From a virus, in the IMG/VR virus record IMGVR_UViG_3300031803_000157, positions 1-50,062 of that record: a stretch of 50,062 nucleotides of DNA. One strand, 5' to 3'. Numbering within the stretch: the stretch's first letter is position 1; the number at the start of each line of letters is the position of its first letter. Of this stretch, positions 9,401 to 16,321 are shown piece by piece. The notes below the pieces were generated by a model. That model searched no databases, was not told where the DNA came from, and saw nothing but the letters and a program-made list of their open reading frames with translations. Position numbers and translations under genes: made by a program.

Positions 9401-10689
9401 GTATTTACATTTGGTTGTGTTGGATTATTGGCAAGAGCCTCACAAGTCTCTCTAGTATCAGGTGGAGACGAAACGCCCGTTAGAACATCATTTTCTACAC
9501 TCTGTAAAGGAGTTGTTACTTCAAGAAGAGGATACCACGCCAGGAATGCAGGCTCACCATAGTAAGGTGATTCGTGCAAATGTGCATCTGGGTGCATCGC
9601 GGCAAGACAATCAATTTGATTAGTGAAGGTACCTAAGACTGGCCAAGATTCCGATGTAGTACAGAAAGACTCAGTTGGAGTAGGATTCCAATATATGCCT
9701 CCAGTATTGTAAATCTTTTCACCAACTAAGAACTCGCCTGCTACTTCTAGCAAATTCATCTTGGTGTAATCTACATCTATTCCATCAATTTGAGCAGTTG
9801 CTCCAGAATCTGTACCTGTAATTGAAACTCTTTCTGGTACCCAGTGTACTTCATTCGGGTGACCTGAAATATACAACCATTTATCTAACCAATTATGTCC
9901 ATTAACGATACATTGGCCATCAGTACGTATACCTTCTGAAATAACAATTGCAACATAGGGTATAGTACCTAATGTTCCTACGTCTTCCCAGATTGGTTCG
10001 TCTTTAACAAAGGTCCCGCTAACGTCTGTAAGTAATAGTCTCTGATAATTTCCTGTAGTTACGATTTCATCCATATCTACGAATGCAGTAGCACCCGAGA
10101 TTTGACCAATTATCTTTTTATTGTATATGGCTCTGACTGTATCAGCATCGTGTACATTTTCAGTTTCGTTATAATATTCGGAACCCGAATCTGTCGTTGC
10201 TTTGTCAGTTAGAATTGTAATCCATTGAGGCTCATACCATACAGAACCAGATGCTTTCATCATCCATTGTTTTGGATAAATCGTTTCAACAGTAGTGTCG
10301 AAATCTCGTCTGAAGAGGAACTGCAGGGCAGATTCAGTACCTTTCTGCCTATATATTGGTTGAATATTTTTGGTTAGAAAAGCCTTATCAGTAGTAGGTA
10401 CGGTAGGGTCAATAGAAGTATGAGGAGTACCGTGAAGATATTGTTTCTCAAACTCTGGGATGAACTGGTCGAGAGCGTGGTCAACATCCACGTTCTGAAT
10501 CAAATCAGTTATCTGTGTATATTCACCTAGTTCCCCATTAACACCAGTTTCTCTCTCCAAGTATTCAAAATACTTGCGGAGAAAGGTGATGAACATAGGA
10601 TGGTCTTCCCGAACATAATCGGGGACCATACGCTCCACAAAGATTGATAGAAACTTTGCTGGAGATTTAGTGAATTTTTCGTTAGCCAT
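3460..10689 (-). CDS. Giant baseplate wedge protein in the gene 7 position, with embedded PQQ-type sugar dehydrogenase domain
   Basis: 2409 aa, lying between genes 6 and 8 exactly where T4 encodes gp7 (1032 aa), so a wedge role is inferred from synteny. Residues 1-150 carry the marine T4-like structural motif FITFLRKYFEYLERETG and IYRQKGTESALQFLFRRDF. Residues about 1030-1390 form a glucose/sorbosone dehydrogenase (GSDH/aldose sugar dehydrogenase) beta-propeller: GLDFHPDYANNGKLYVFYM, NHNGGEVKFGPDGMLYIGLG, IPADNPF, YGLRNPWRFSFD, GGNYGW and ISISGGYVYRG. His1159 (NHNGG) and Arg1259 (GLRNP) correspond to the family's catalytic His and PQQ-contacting Arg. About seven His-rich modules (HYHGYTIKF-like) flank the propeller, and a run of eight Thr sits near 4270-4290. 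The frame is continuous. A TATAAATT box (10710-10717) precedes the ATG. Confidence 0.85.
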   Translation of the reverse strand: MANEKFTKSPAKFLSIFVERMVPDYVREDHPMFITFLRKYFEYLERETGVNGELGEYTQITDLIQNVDVDHALDQFIPEFEKQYLHGTPHTSIDPTVPTTDKAFLTKNIQPIYRQKGTESALQFLFRRDFDTTVETIYPKQWMMKASGSVWYEPQWITILTDKATTDSGSEYYNETENVHDADTVRAIYNKKIIGQISGATAFVDMDEIVTTGNYQRLLLTDVSGTFVKDEPIWEDVGTLGTIPYVAIVISEGIRTDGQCIVNGHNWLDKWLYISGHPNEVHWVPERVSITGTDSGATAQIDGIDVDYTKMNLLEVAGEFLVGEKIYNTGGIYWNPTPTESFCTTSESWPVLGTFTNQIDCLAAMHPDAHLHESPYYGEPAFLAWYPLLEVTTPLQSVENDVLTGVSSPPDTRETCEALANNPTQPNVNTSVWKTNGYWLDSAGFLSSDRKLQDNDYYQDFSYVVKSDVPIQSYREVLKKLVHPVGLKLFAEFSFQSKVNMTVEMPTDYVKFLIHIFSYLDVAIDIWDQESEQHGTLGHAHIGFGVYLEKGFEEYVIEMMQTLDNRATLVNPVGWASPGDHLSVLLELDSKRIGTSLKEKLYTISWLNSDVKLALDAYPEKVLFEFYKLLKVLPITEFPPSVTELVIRDDLYSATDGRMISCEIWELGVFKALRRLVEWVEAFMPEAEYAPEKSYGHFESNREDTIVQKVYGVTNDVIDSVEIQAFEASDEIHSHGRKNGFAPLVATRVTKGLELPNMTVGTAAFHDHAFNDEAIPNLIVHGTEQTASGLTHTQARALISHNAFEIPEFNASKHTTAFLPEATNHVHWFEEDQIVDRQRGRTSDCLTRQQARDLIDGVVASVTLYDNVGKLDNGSPNTIDGVFQGGTIDNSGTLTAHYHEYLVTYDVDWETHNDFQGNALTHGFTYTPVATWICYNFRPELIVDENIMGGGDWASNSWPQNVFTSVDDSTLATFLSEPSFTFQHTQTWSDTLNPDVDWVRLYSSNFIQSVPGSGDTGDLVGDVLVTDQVTDIATIVAYPMDPDKIAIVDQSGLVYLLHTTTGVTEGFFDLTTIQHAIGLGPFGAYDERGTLGLDFHPDYANNGKLYVFYMTEQGPATGAYGYPLSTTIISEFTANVAGASVDVATERILLTIPQPDMNHNGGEVKFGPDGMLYIGLGDGGSAGDTSSSGGHGGHGVYGNAQNPSNLLGTILRIDPTEDTVNGIPYTIPADNPFAFANAKLYGDTGLVYFRPEIWAYGLRNPWRFSFDTEDRLWCADVGQNKFEEINIIEAGGNYGWRVMEAYHYYEEDQAIIDQIALDQQYANTTEYLNDLKHPIHEYSHGTGISISGGYVYRGSLLTGMTDKYIFGDWSTGWAGTSGHLYALEEDPEGLTATFDITPNASGTIADHSHTCELTPAQVASLQATPGSTVVVVQSDSVHAEFYTHTFTIMWNATFNVFNLIGQTNPEGHDTFSEPTWSSAIGWKRKALSFWDPVSQIVTLTTHDKSLITIGEDTAGEIYLSTRVGINTFQGTGPNNTSIYKLTETYDSETETPAQSQIPASETAHVHGYQVTYDPIQEQFDALEISDIEMTEWDSFYPIWEWNDPQSHIHPVIISWSAVLDEEIVIGSSAGWHYNSETEQWEPYDTGADTPWSPETEEGPGEFYIETAPILQILGANEYGENTHLHYFDSSTLDTFGPNTNRLATPFTRVQAQDLANGVVNEIIVYSSITDSGQHEHYHKYKIMWNLSSQQFVADEVEELWDVNSTGEYSPVDIVLRTHEHTLTMDGVLTHLGWNGTPLYTAPDITLSHAHDWDNLAGSQPDHLHAFNNTVLDTIGVNTGRTAMPLDDNQATDLINGEVDEVMMYSSIANGDHYHGIKITYDDNLLSFVALDVEKWESGDGAQFYDTDPRSHAHPTNVSNLSSRPGFNELLEIVPDFGSPGYPYPGGSHPHFHNGTLVGPFAWNNEIAYCDGLTIEQGMQLIDGVIDSVIIYDSIEGAHFHEYVIKWDDPNDIFYCESSITWIRGGIEDVLQDPSKYYVSVVENLSEGLHWHNLTIDWNPNLEVTPQQEGGSIYVTKIETSDEVLNSAPNITTEVTSTELSPVTTTYPDTPDPGDTTIITTYSDLVTTVETTTIQVTTTTTTTTFYSDGTDQVVVGDPVITYDVTTSTTAETIEDLSERKTWINSILQANNPPIVWIQPSFIEGEGSHDHLLFTGCTLDTAGAFAGRMCEPVTLGQANELINAQDANYGFIFFDSPNGSDSHYHGYTIKFNPNMGQDGTFVVDGISQYDIIAGTGTTVHTFLLSGGYHDHDYWLDVPDYVSLLTGTFITTPQRDTTHAAQYTHELVLEWDGSTYNIVSQTSDYDNHNLISYTGSVQQGGEWTQSTAGGGLGDHEHTTIIDESNVWPKDPS
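3890..8340 (-). repeat. His-rich ~75-residue protein repeats in the giant baseplate protein
   Basis: At least seven copies share a consensus: an H.H start, LDT.G...R, T..QA..LI.G.V..V..Y.S, then HYH.Y.I.WD. Endings are visible near 3910 (HYHGYTIKFN), 4690 (HFHEYVIKWDD), 5065 (HYHGIKITYDD), 5475 (HYHKYKIMWN), 5990 (HVHGYQVTYD), 6355 (YTHTFTIMWN) and 7990 (HYHEYLVTYD). The propeller domain interrupts the series. Histidine spacing suggests metal binding, as in YHYH-type or fibre domains, but this is inference. Confidence 0.7.
6520..7620 (-). other. GSDH/PQQ sugar-dehydrogenase beta-propeller domain within the giant baseplate protein
   Basis: This is the domain region of the preceding CDS. Motif order matches soluble aldose sugar dehydrogenases: a first blade with the IVDQSG.VYLL type, then GLDFHPD, NHNGG...GPDGMLYIGLGDGG, GTILRIDP, IPADNPF, EIWAYGLRNPWRF, DVGQN.FEEIN, GGNYGWR, HPIHEYSH and SGGYVYRG. 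The soluble PQQ glucose dehydrogenase family uses the His of the first long motif as base and the Arg-Asn of GLRNP for PQQ contact; both are present. Whether PQQ and calcium are actually bound cannot be told from sequence. Confidence 0.85.
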
Positions 10690-10707
10690 TATTTGTACCT
10701 ACACCCA

Positions 10708-12483
10708 TCAATTTATACTCTGCATTGTAACACTACTTTGATTTAGTACCAGCAGGTTACTTCTTATTGCAGTAATGTCGTTTGACTGTGGTGTAGCGTA
10801 CAAACTAATTACTGAGTTTGTGTCAAGAACTGGTCTAAATCCAATTAACTCAATAATTCCATTTTCATAATCAATGGTGCCCTGTTCAGTATTCAAAAAC
10901 TGTTCGTTGACAATATCATACAAGAGAATGTTCCCTTGACCATCGTCAAGTAATGCGTATTGGGTGCTAGTTTCTGTATTACCAAATACTGAGGAAACAG
11001 CAGAACCAGGAGTAATAGCATTATCATATCTGAAAATGTAGTTACCAACGGTATTCGATGCTTGAATATAAAACTTCTTATAGAATTTTACTGAGGTCAA
11101 GTTATTACTAATAGAAGGGTCAGCCGCATCAATAGTGTTGCCAAGTTTAGAATATCTCATAATAACTCTAAATTGGCTAACTTCTTCTTCAAAGAACGCC
11201 GCAATATCGGCAATAATTTTAGTTTGTACTTCACTAGAAGATAATGACGTTAATACTGGGTCATATTTAACTATAGTCTCAACATCAATATACGTATATT
11301 CTGGTGCAGTGATAATAGGATTAATTGCCAGCATATTATATTTTGATAGAATATCGTCAGTTAATTTTTGCTTTGTTAGAGGTGATAACTCAAGACCGTA
11401 TTTCGGTTTGATACAAATAAATACCGCACCATACTGTGGTGGGTCATTATCTTCTCCGCCCCAAACTGCAATAGACTCAATGTTTGGATATTTTTCTATC
11501 AAAATAGTTTTATAATCTTCGGCAGTCACCGCTCTATCTTGTCTCTCATATGCCCTCGGTGCAGTTTCTTTGATGTTTGCTGTACTTTCTGGTTCAGAAC
11601 CAAGAGAAGAAACATCAACTGTATTCACTGTTACTTGACCTGAGGTATATACACTATCAATAGTTGATTCAAGTGCAAAGACCTGCTCAGTAATTGTTGA
11701 AGTATAGTTACCTGTTGCGCCATCAGTAGACAGATATGTTACTTTAATACTCTGTGCATCAAGAGGAATTTTTCCGAAAATTCCGTTGCCAAAGTAAATC
11801 TCTGTAACTCCATCAAGTCCTTCTTGTAAGAAATATGTTGGAGTTTCGCCACCTAATTCAGATAAAACTTGATTGTTATCCCAAGGTTTATCATTAACTG
11901 TCATAGTGATAGTTGACCTATCACACGTTACATCTTCGATAAAAAATGATTGTGTTTCAGAAGTAGCATCATAAGTCCATTCTAAGCCCCTTAATACGCC
12001 TTGACGTAATTTAACTTCTCCTGCAAAAGCACCACCCTCATCTTCAAAAATATTGATTGTTTCTAGATTAGTAAATGGAGTTGGTACACCTGAAATATTC
12101 GATACAAATTGTGTGCCTTTTTCCATAACAATATAAGATGGGTCCTGACCAGTCGTGTCAAATTGTAATTTGACAATTGCTTCTGCGGCCGTCGCTGATT
12201 TTGGAATATATCCAATCGCTTTTGCGTGAGATACTACAGAATTTCTCAGGGTGGCCGTATCAAGAAACGCTTCGTTGACGGCCATATTTGTATGGAAGCC
12301 CATATAATGAGTCGTATATGCCATAACATCTAACATAACACTCATTCCAGAACCCTCAAAGTCGTAGTCTAAAAATTCATCCTGTCCTTTTAAGAATTCT
12401 TTGATATTACTCTTAATACCTTCAAATTCTAAATTTGATAAATCTAATGCTTTTGGATTACTTGTATAATTACCGTTTGCCAT
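10708..12483 (-). CDS. 6: Baseplate wedge protein gp6
   Basis: 591 aa. The N-terminus (DLEF.GIK..I..FLKGQDEF.DYDFEGSGMSVMLDVMAY) and MGFHTNMAVNEAFLDTATLR are the hallmark opening of T4-like gp6. The family's baseplate_J-like core follows (AYERQDRAVTAEDYKTILIE and WGGEDNDPPQYGAVFICIKP). gp6 dimers form the continuous inner ring that ties wedges together around the hub. The gene lies between 25 and the gene 7-slot ORF, the T4-like order 25-6-7-8, with 7 nt separating it from gene 25, which implies one transcript from the late promoter at 12924-12931. Confidence 0.92.
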   Translation of the reverse strand: MANGNYTSNPKALDLSNLEFEGIKSNIKEFLKGQDEFLDYDFEGSGMSVMLDVMAYTTHYMGFHTNMAVNEAFLDTATLRNSVVSHAKAIGYIPKSATAAEAIVKLQFDTTGQDPSYIVMEKGTQFVSNISGVPTPFTNLETINIFEDEGGAFAGEVKLRQGVLRGLEWTYDATSETQSFFIEDVTCDRSTITMTVNDKPWDNNQVLSELGGETPTYFLQEGLDGVTEIYFGNGIFGKIPLDAQSIKVTYLSTDGATGNYTSTITEQVFALESTIDSVYTSGQVTVNTVDVSSLGSEPESTANIKETAPRAYERQDRAVTAEDYKTILIEKYPNIESIAVWGGEDNDPPQYGAVFICIKPKYGLELSPLTKQKLTDDILSKYNMLAINPIITAPEYTYIDVETIVKYDPVLTSLSSSEVQTKIIADIAAFFEEEVSQFRVIMRYSKLGNTIDAADPSISNNLTSVKFYKKFYIQASNTVGNYIFRYDNAITPGSAVSSVFGNTETSTQYALLDDGQGNILLYDIVNEQFLNTEQGTIDYENGIIELIGFRPVLDTNSVISLYATPQSNDITAIRSNLLVLNQSSVTMQSIN

Positions 12484-12490
12484 ATCTCTA

Positions 12491-12898
12491 TTACCTCAAC
12501 CTGTTTAAGAAGAAATCTAACTCTACTGGAGAGCCTTCATTGACTGGAACGTACACGATTGTTACTGCATAACCATTCCTATCTGGGTCAGGCTTACATT
12601 GAACTCCTTGTAACTCAACTCTGGGTTCCTGAGAATTGATTGCCTCTTCAATTGCCGCTTCTAATATAACACGAGTTTCTGTAATCATTGGCTCAAATAA
12701 CGAATGATATACGGTTGAACCGAACTCGCTACTAAAAACACGTTCCCCTCGCCGGGTTTTGATGATATTAATGACCGAGCCGTTAATCGCATCTACATCC
12801 GACCTTCCAACAATATCATTGGTCATCGGATGCACAAGAAAATCCATATCTATGTCTCTATATTTTCTGATTCTCTGTGTTTTAATCGGCGCCGGCAT
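12491..12898 (-). CDS. 25: Baseplate wedge protein gp25 (lysozyme-fold family)
   Basis: 135 aa, the usual length. The segment TRRGERVFSSEFGSTVYHSL is the conserved gp25/W-family signature, ahead of a helix rich in acidic residues (ILEAAIEEAINSQEPRVEL). gp25 bridges the wedge core (gp6-gp53) to the tube/sheath and starts sheath polymerisation. It is the first gene downstream of an exact TATAAATA box (26 nt upstream), and gene 6 follows after 7 nt. The start at 12898 gives MPAPIKTQRIRKYRDIDMDF, typical of the family. Confidence 0.93.
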   Translation of the reverse strand: MPAPIKTQRIRKYRDIDMDFLVHPMTNDIVGRSDVDAINGSVINIIKTRRGERVFSSEFGSTVYHSLFEPMITETRVILEAAIEEAINSQEPRVELQGVQCKPDPDRNGYAVTIVYVPVNEGSPVELDFFLNRLR

Positions 12899-12923
12899 CT
12901 ACTTTTTCCTCTGTTGTCTACTA

Positions 12924-12931
12924 TATTTATA
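12924..12931 (-). promoter_or_regulatory. T4-type late promoter box, gene 25
   Basis: The minus strand reads TATAAATA in the short gap between the PAAR gene stop (12954) and the gene 25 start (12898). It matches the late consensus at all eight positions and would drive 25, 6 and the gene 7-slot ORF. Confidence 0.75.
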
Positions 12932-12953
12932 CTAATAGGTCGTAATCACATCA

Positions 12954-13244
12954 TTAACCATTTGCAAATACATCACCAGAACCTGTTTGATTTGAAGAGC
13001 CACAATCAACCGCATCTCCAATTCTTGACCAAGCCTGACCATTCACAAATACATCTGGAGAACCACTCGCTTGAGAGGCTCCGTGAGGTATACAAACGGC
13101 ACATCCGTGAGTCTGCCAAGCATCTCCTACTCTGTGTGCCGCTAGACTATTAGCAAACACATTAGGAGAGGCACTAGCATTTTCCCTCGGTGGGTAACAC
13201 CCGTGTCCTGTACAAATATCAGTTAATCTATGAACTGCTGGCAT
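12954..13244 (-). CDS. 5.4: PAAR-repeat spike-tip protein (gp5.4-like)
   Basis: 96 aa, close to T4 gp5.4. It has three tandem segments of the PAAR type, each ending with a pattern like SPDVFVNG..W.RIGD or SPNVFANSLAAHRVGD, with His and Cys residues (TGHGC, THGCAVC, VDCG) placed to bind a metal at the apex. PAAR proteins cap the VgrG/gp5 spike as a sharp cone that first contacts the membrane. The gene follows the 788-aa ORF by one base and is four genes downstream of gp5, so it belongs to the central-spike operon. Confidence 0.92.
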   Translation of the reverse strand: MPAVHRLTDICTGHGCYPPRENASASPNVFANSLAAHRVGDAWQTHGCAVCIPHGASQASGSPDVFVNGQAWSRIGDAVDCGSSNQTGSGDVFANG

Positions 13245-13245
13245 A

Positions 13246-15612
13246 TCAATTTCCTGTATCGCTCCCTGACTTAAATGAAGTGAAATTTAATGATGGCAAC
13301 TTTTTCGTATCAAACTGTATTGCTGACGGTACTTTCGACTTTGGATTTACAGCCTTTTTATTTGTGAATTTTCCCCAAGATTCGAGTGCTTTATTGGCCG
13401 CGCCACTCCTCTCTGTTCCCTTCGCACAAACCCAAGCCCCATTTGCATTTTCGCACACTGTTCTCGAACTGGCAGTGTCAATATCATAGGAACGGCCGCT
13501 GCCTGAAGCCCCACTACTTGATTCTTGAGCGACAGTCCAACTGCCACTATACTGTTCACAAACTGATTTTCCTGGTAAATAAGGGTCAACTTTTGTTGCT
13601 CCATATTTAGCCATTACTACTACTTCAGCAGATTGATAGATATTTCCGTCATCTCCCATTACATACTCACCAGAACCTGATGCTTTGGCCGCATCTACTT
13701 TTGCTGTCAAGGCTGGAGTATAAAAACTTGGTTCAATTAATTTATATCCATCAGGAAAAGCGAGGCTTGTAAAGTCACAAGAACCCGTTTCTTTTGTAGA
13801 AGCAACTGCCGGTTTCGGCTTACAACGACAAGTTTCTACATTTGACCAATCACCAGTTTTCATTGCGAGTTCTATTGCTTCCATTGATTGATGATATTCG
13901 GATATGTCACCACCAACATTAGATTGCTGTACAGCAACTGCCGTTAAAGAAGATGCTTGAGCAAGGGCCGCTCCTACCATAGATTTTACTGAGCCTGGTA
14001 ATTGGGCTGCCAGGGCGAAACTAGCCGATGAAAGAGGTAAAAAAGGCGCAGGGTCTTTAGGGTCGGGAGAAGATTTCGCCGCGGCCGTTGGAACTCCTGG
14101 CACGAATGGTGTTGCTTTTGTACCAAAAAATGCACCGGGGTCCGCAATAGCATCTCGAATTTTTGTCACTGGTGCTGGTGCTCCACCAGAAAGTGCAGAA
14201 GAAGGACTCGATGCAGGCGGGTCACCTACGATATTACTAAAAACATCTTTCAGTGTGGGTGCAATACTACCCATCGCGGCTTCAACAGAACCTGCGATTT
14301 GTATTTCATTCTCTGTCATTTCTCTTTCTTTCCACTCACCACCACTTGCTCCACATTCTGCTTCATTTCTATTAGCACTCATTCCTCTTTCCATATTTCT
14401 ATTGTCAACACCACCAGAACACCAACCAACTTTATGTACTTTAGCAACAGCCTCTTTATCTCTGGCTACTGCTTCATAATGTTTATCCATTGCATTAGCA
14501 ATGAAATTTGATTTTGTATCAACAAAACGATTCACTCCTGATGTAACTTCTTTTGTCAAATCTGTTACAGCACCTTCTGGTACTACCCAGCCAACTCCAT
14601 TAATATATTCCATCTGAGTTTTCGTATATTCTGCGGCGGCTGCTAAGGCTGTGCCGACAGGAATATCACTAGAAACATTAGCAAAACTTTTTAATCCTAC
14701 TTGGGCAGCCTGAGTCATTTTCGGTACAGAAGGCACACCACTCGCTACCCCACCCAACAAATCTCCAAGTGGAATAATAGGGTCCATAGGAGTTACTGTT
14801 TGGCCAGTTGCGGCTTCATACAATTTAACAATATCTGCCATCACTGGTTCAGTGATATGAGATAACATCATATTATTATTTACAAGGGCACAAGGGTCAG
14901 ATGTTGCCAATTTAGCAAAGGCAGCCCATTGTGCTAATTTAGTAAGGGCAGCCTGCATTGCATCAACATCCTTTTGTATCAGTTTGTTGAGTTCGGCCAT
15001 CATATTACCACACATATTGTTCATCTGTGCTACTAATTCTTGCATCACCGAAGTATTAGCCAAAATATTAGCCAAGGCATTTGGATTACCTAAATCATTT
15101 ATAACTGATTGTAGTCGAGATGAGAGTTGTGGTAAATCACCTAAGTTTAGTGCATCATCCATTATACCAGCAGACTCAAATAATGTAGCAAAACCAGCCA
15201 CACAATCTATCATACTATCTGCTTGATTTAATGCTTGAGATAATTCTCTTCCTGCTTGTTGAATACCTGTATTTTTGATATAGTCTGTTTGTGCGCCTAG
15301 TAGGGCATCTTGAGCAAAGTCGCCACAGGATGTGAACGCATCAGATACGTCTTGAACTTCTTGGAGTACTCCCCATATAGCATCAGCATCTTGAGGGAAA
15401 GCCTGTTGAAGAGCATATTGGTCAACCTTGCTTACAACATCAAGTGAAGTCGCGGCCGACTTCATAGAATTTACTTGATTAAACGCAGGAGACCGTAGTT
15501 CGCCACCAATTTTCCCTAACGCATCACCAACATCTTTGAAATATGATGTTCCTGTAGATGATACAATAGCCTCGCCTGGAGAGAGGAGTGTTGATAATGT
15601 TACATCGGCCAT
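13246..15612 (-). CDS. Unknown 788-aa protein of the central spike/hub operon
   Basis: I do not recognise a family. The protein is Ala/Ser-rich and mostly helical-looking, with no signal peptide and no convincing membrane segment. Short Cys-Trp segments recur: WCSGGVDN...CGASGGEW around residues 395-430, a CRCKP near 597, and CEQYSGSW and CENANGAW near 685-725. These resemble the C..GG.W element of gp8. Its place between the spike genes (5, oxygenase-like) and PAAR, with 1-10 nt gaps, makes a virion hub, spike or tail-injected protein likely. The Pro/Ala-rich middle (residues about 480-540) looks like a flexible linker. Confidence 0.6.
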   Translation of the reverse strand: MADVTLSTLLSPGEAIVSSTGTSYFKDVGDALGKIGGELRSPAFNQVNSMKSAATSLDVVSKVDQYALQQAFPQDADAIWGVLQEVQDVSDAFTSCGDFAQDALLGAQTDYIKNTGIQQAGRELSQALNQADSMIDCVAGFATLFESAGIMDDALNLGDLPQLSSRLQSVINDLGNPNALANILANTSVMQELVAQMNNMCGNMMAELNKLIQKDVDAMQAALTKLAQWAAFAKLATSDPCALVNNNMMLSHITEPVMADIVKLYEAATGQTVTPMDPIIPLGDLLGGVASGVPSVPKMTQAAQVGLKSFANVSSDIPVGTALAAAAEYTKTQMEYINGVGWVVPEGAVTDLTKEVTSGVNRFVDTKSNFIANAMDKHYEAVARDKEAVAKVHKVGWCSGGVDNRNMERGMSANRNEAECGASGGEWKEREMTENEIQIAGSVEAAMGSIAPTLKDVFSNIVGDPPASSPSSALSGGAPAPVTKIRDAIADPGAFFGTKATPFVPGVPTAAAKSSPDPKDPAPFLPLSSASFALAAQLPGSVKSMVGAALAQASSLTAVAVQQSNVGGDISEYHQSMEAIELAMKTGDWSNVETCRCKPKPAVASTKETGSCDFTSLAFPDGYKLIEPSFYTPALTAKVDAAKASGSGEYVMGDDGNIYQSAEVVVMAKYGATKVDPYLPGKSVCEQYSGSWTVAQESSSGASGSGRSYDIDTASSRTVCENANGAWVCAKGTERSGAANKALESWGKFTNKKAVNPKSKVPSAIQFDTKKLPSLNFTSFKSGSDTGN

Positions 15613-15622
15613 TTATTTCTCC

Positions 15623-16321
15623 CTACATAAAAAGTGGTTGGTTGATTCGATTATAATCGGTAAACATACCAAGGTCTACATTTTGACCGTGCAGAACATC
15701 TGCTTGATATAATACCATTCGATTATATACCATTTCCGCTTCAAACTCACAAGTATATGGCTTACCGCCATCAACTTTAGATTTAATATATTCAAACTCT
15801 GGTTCATCTACATCTAACACCCATTGTGGTTGCCAATCATCTGGAATAGTCATCTTACCAAAATGACTATACAAATTTGTTCCGCCTGCACATTCATCTG
15901 GTGTATTTAAATAAATCACACTTCCAAATTGAAATGAGGACTCGTCATCCTGCCACCAATCTTGATGAGGCAATATGCCTAGTGGATTCGCTTTTAAAGT
16001 AGAATCATTTAAAACATTTACTAAGAACACTTGATTGTCCCAATTATTATTAAATTCAATAAGGTCAAATTGACCATCGAAATATCTGGCACATAGATGA
16101 AGATATACATCATATAGTTTTTCTTTTACTTCAGTAGTATCAAAGACTCCTCTAGTTCCAGGAAATCCACTGGTCAAATCAGACGAATCATTATACTTTA
16201 AAGATAACGCAAGTTCCCGCACTTCATCTGGATTCTTGTAAAAATCATCAATGATGATTGCAGTGCGGCCCTTAATATCCTTGGTTATCTTAGGCGTCAT
16301 TTTTTCATTTGGTTCAAACAT
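15623..16321 (-). CDS. 2OG-Fe(II) oxygenase-like protein (DUF6445-like)
   Basis: 232 aa. The layout is that of a double-stranded beta-helix oxygenase: an iron-type motif in LPHQDWWQDD, the sheet GSVIYLNTPDECAGGTNLYSH, and a distal His in YQADVLHGQNV followed by DYNRINQPLF, whose Arg would contact 2-oxoglutarate. H.D...H...R order is typical of the superfamily and of DUF6445 in particular. Its start overlaps the gene 5 stop (TAATG), so it is translationally coupled inside the baseplate operon, an unexpected place for an enzyme. Substrate unknown; it could modify a virion protein or be packaged. Alternative: a catalytically dead structural relative. Confidence 0.65.
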   Translation of the reverse strand: MFEPNEKMTPKITKDIKGRTAIIIDDFYKNPDEVRELALSLKYNDSSDLTSGFPGTRGVFDTTEVKEKLYDVYLHLCARYFDGQFDLIEFNNNWDNQVFLVNVLNDSTLKANPLGILPHQDWWQDDESSFQFGSVIYLNTPDECAGGTNLYSHFGKMTIPDDWQPQWVLDVDEPEFEYIKSKVDGGKPYTCEFEAEMVYNRMVLYQADVLHGQNVDLGMFTDYNRINQPLFM

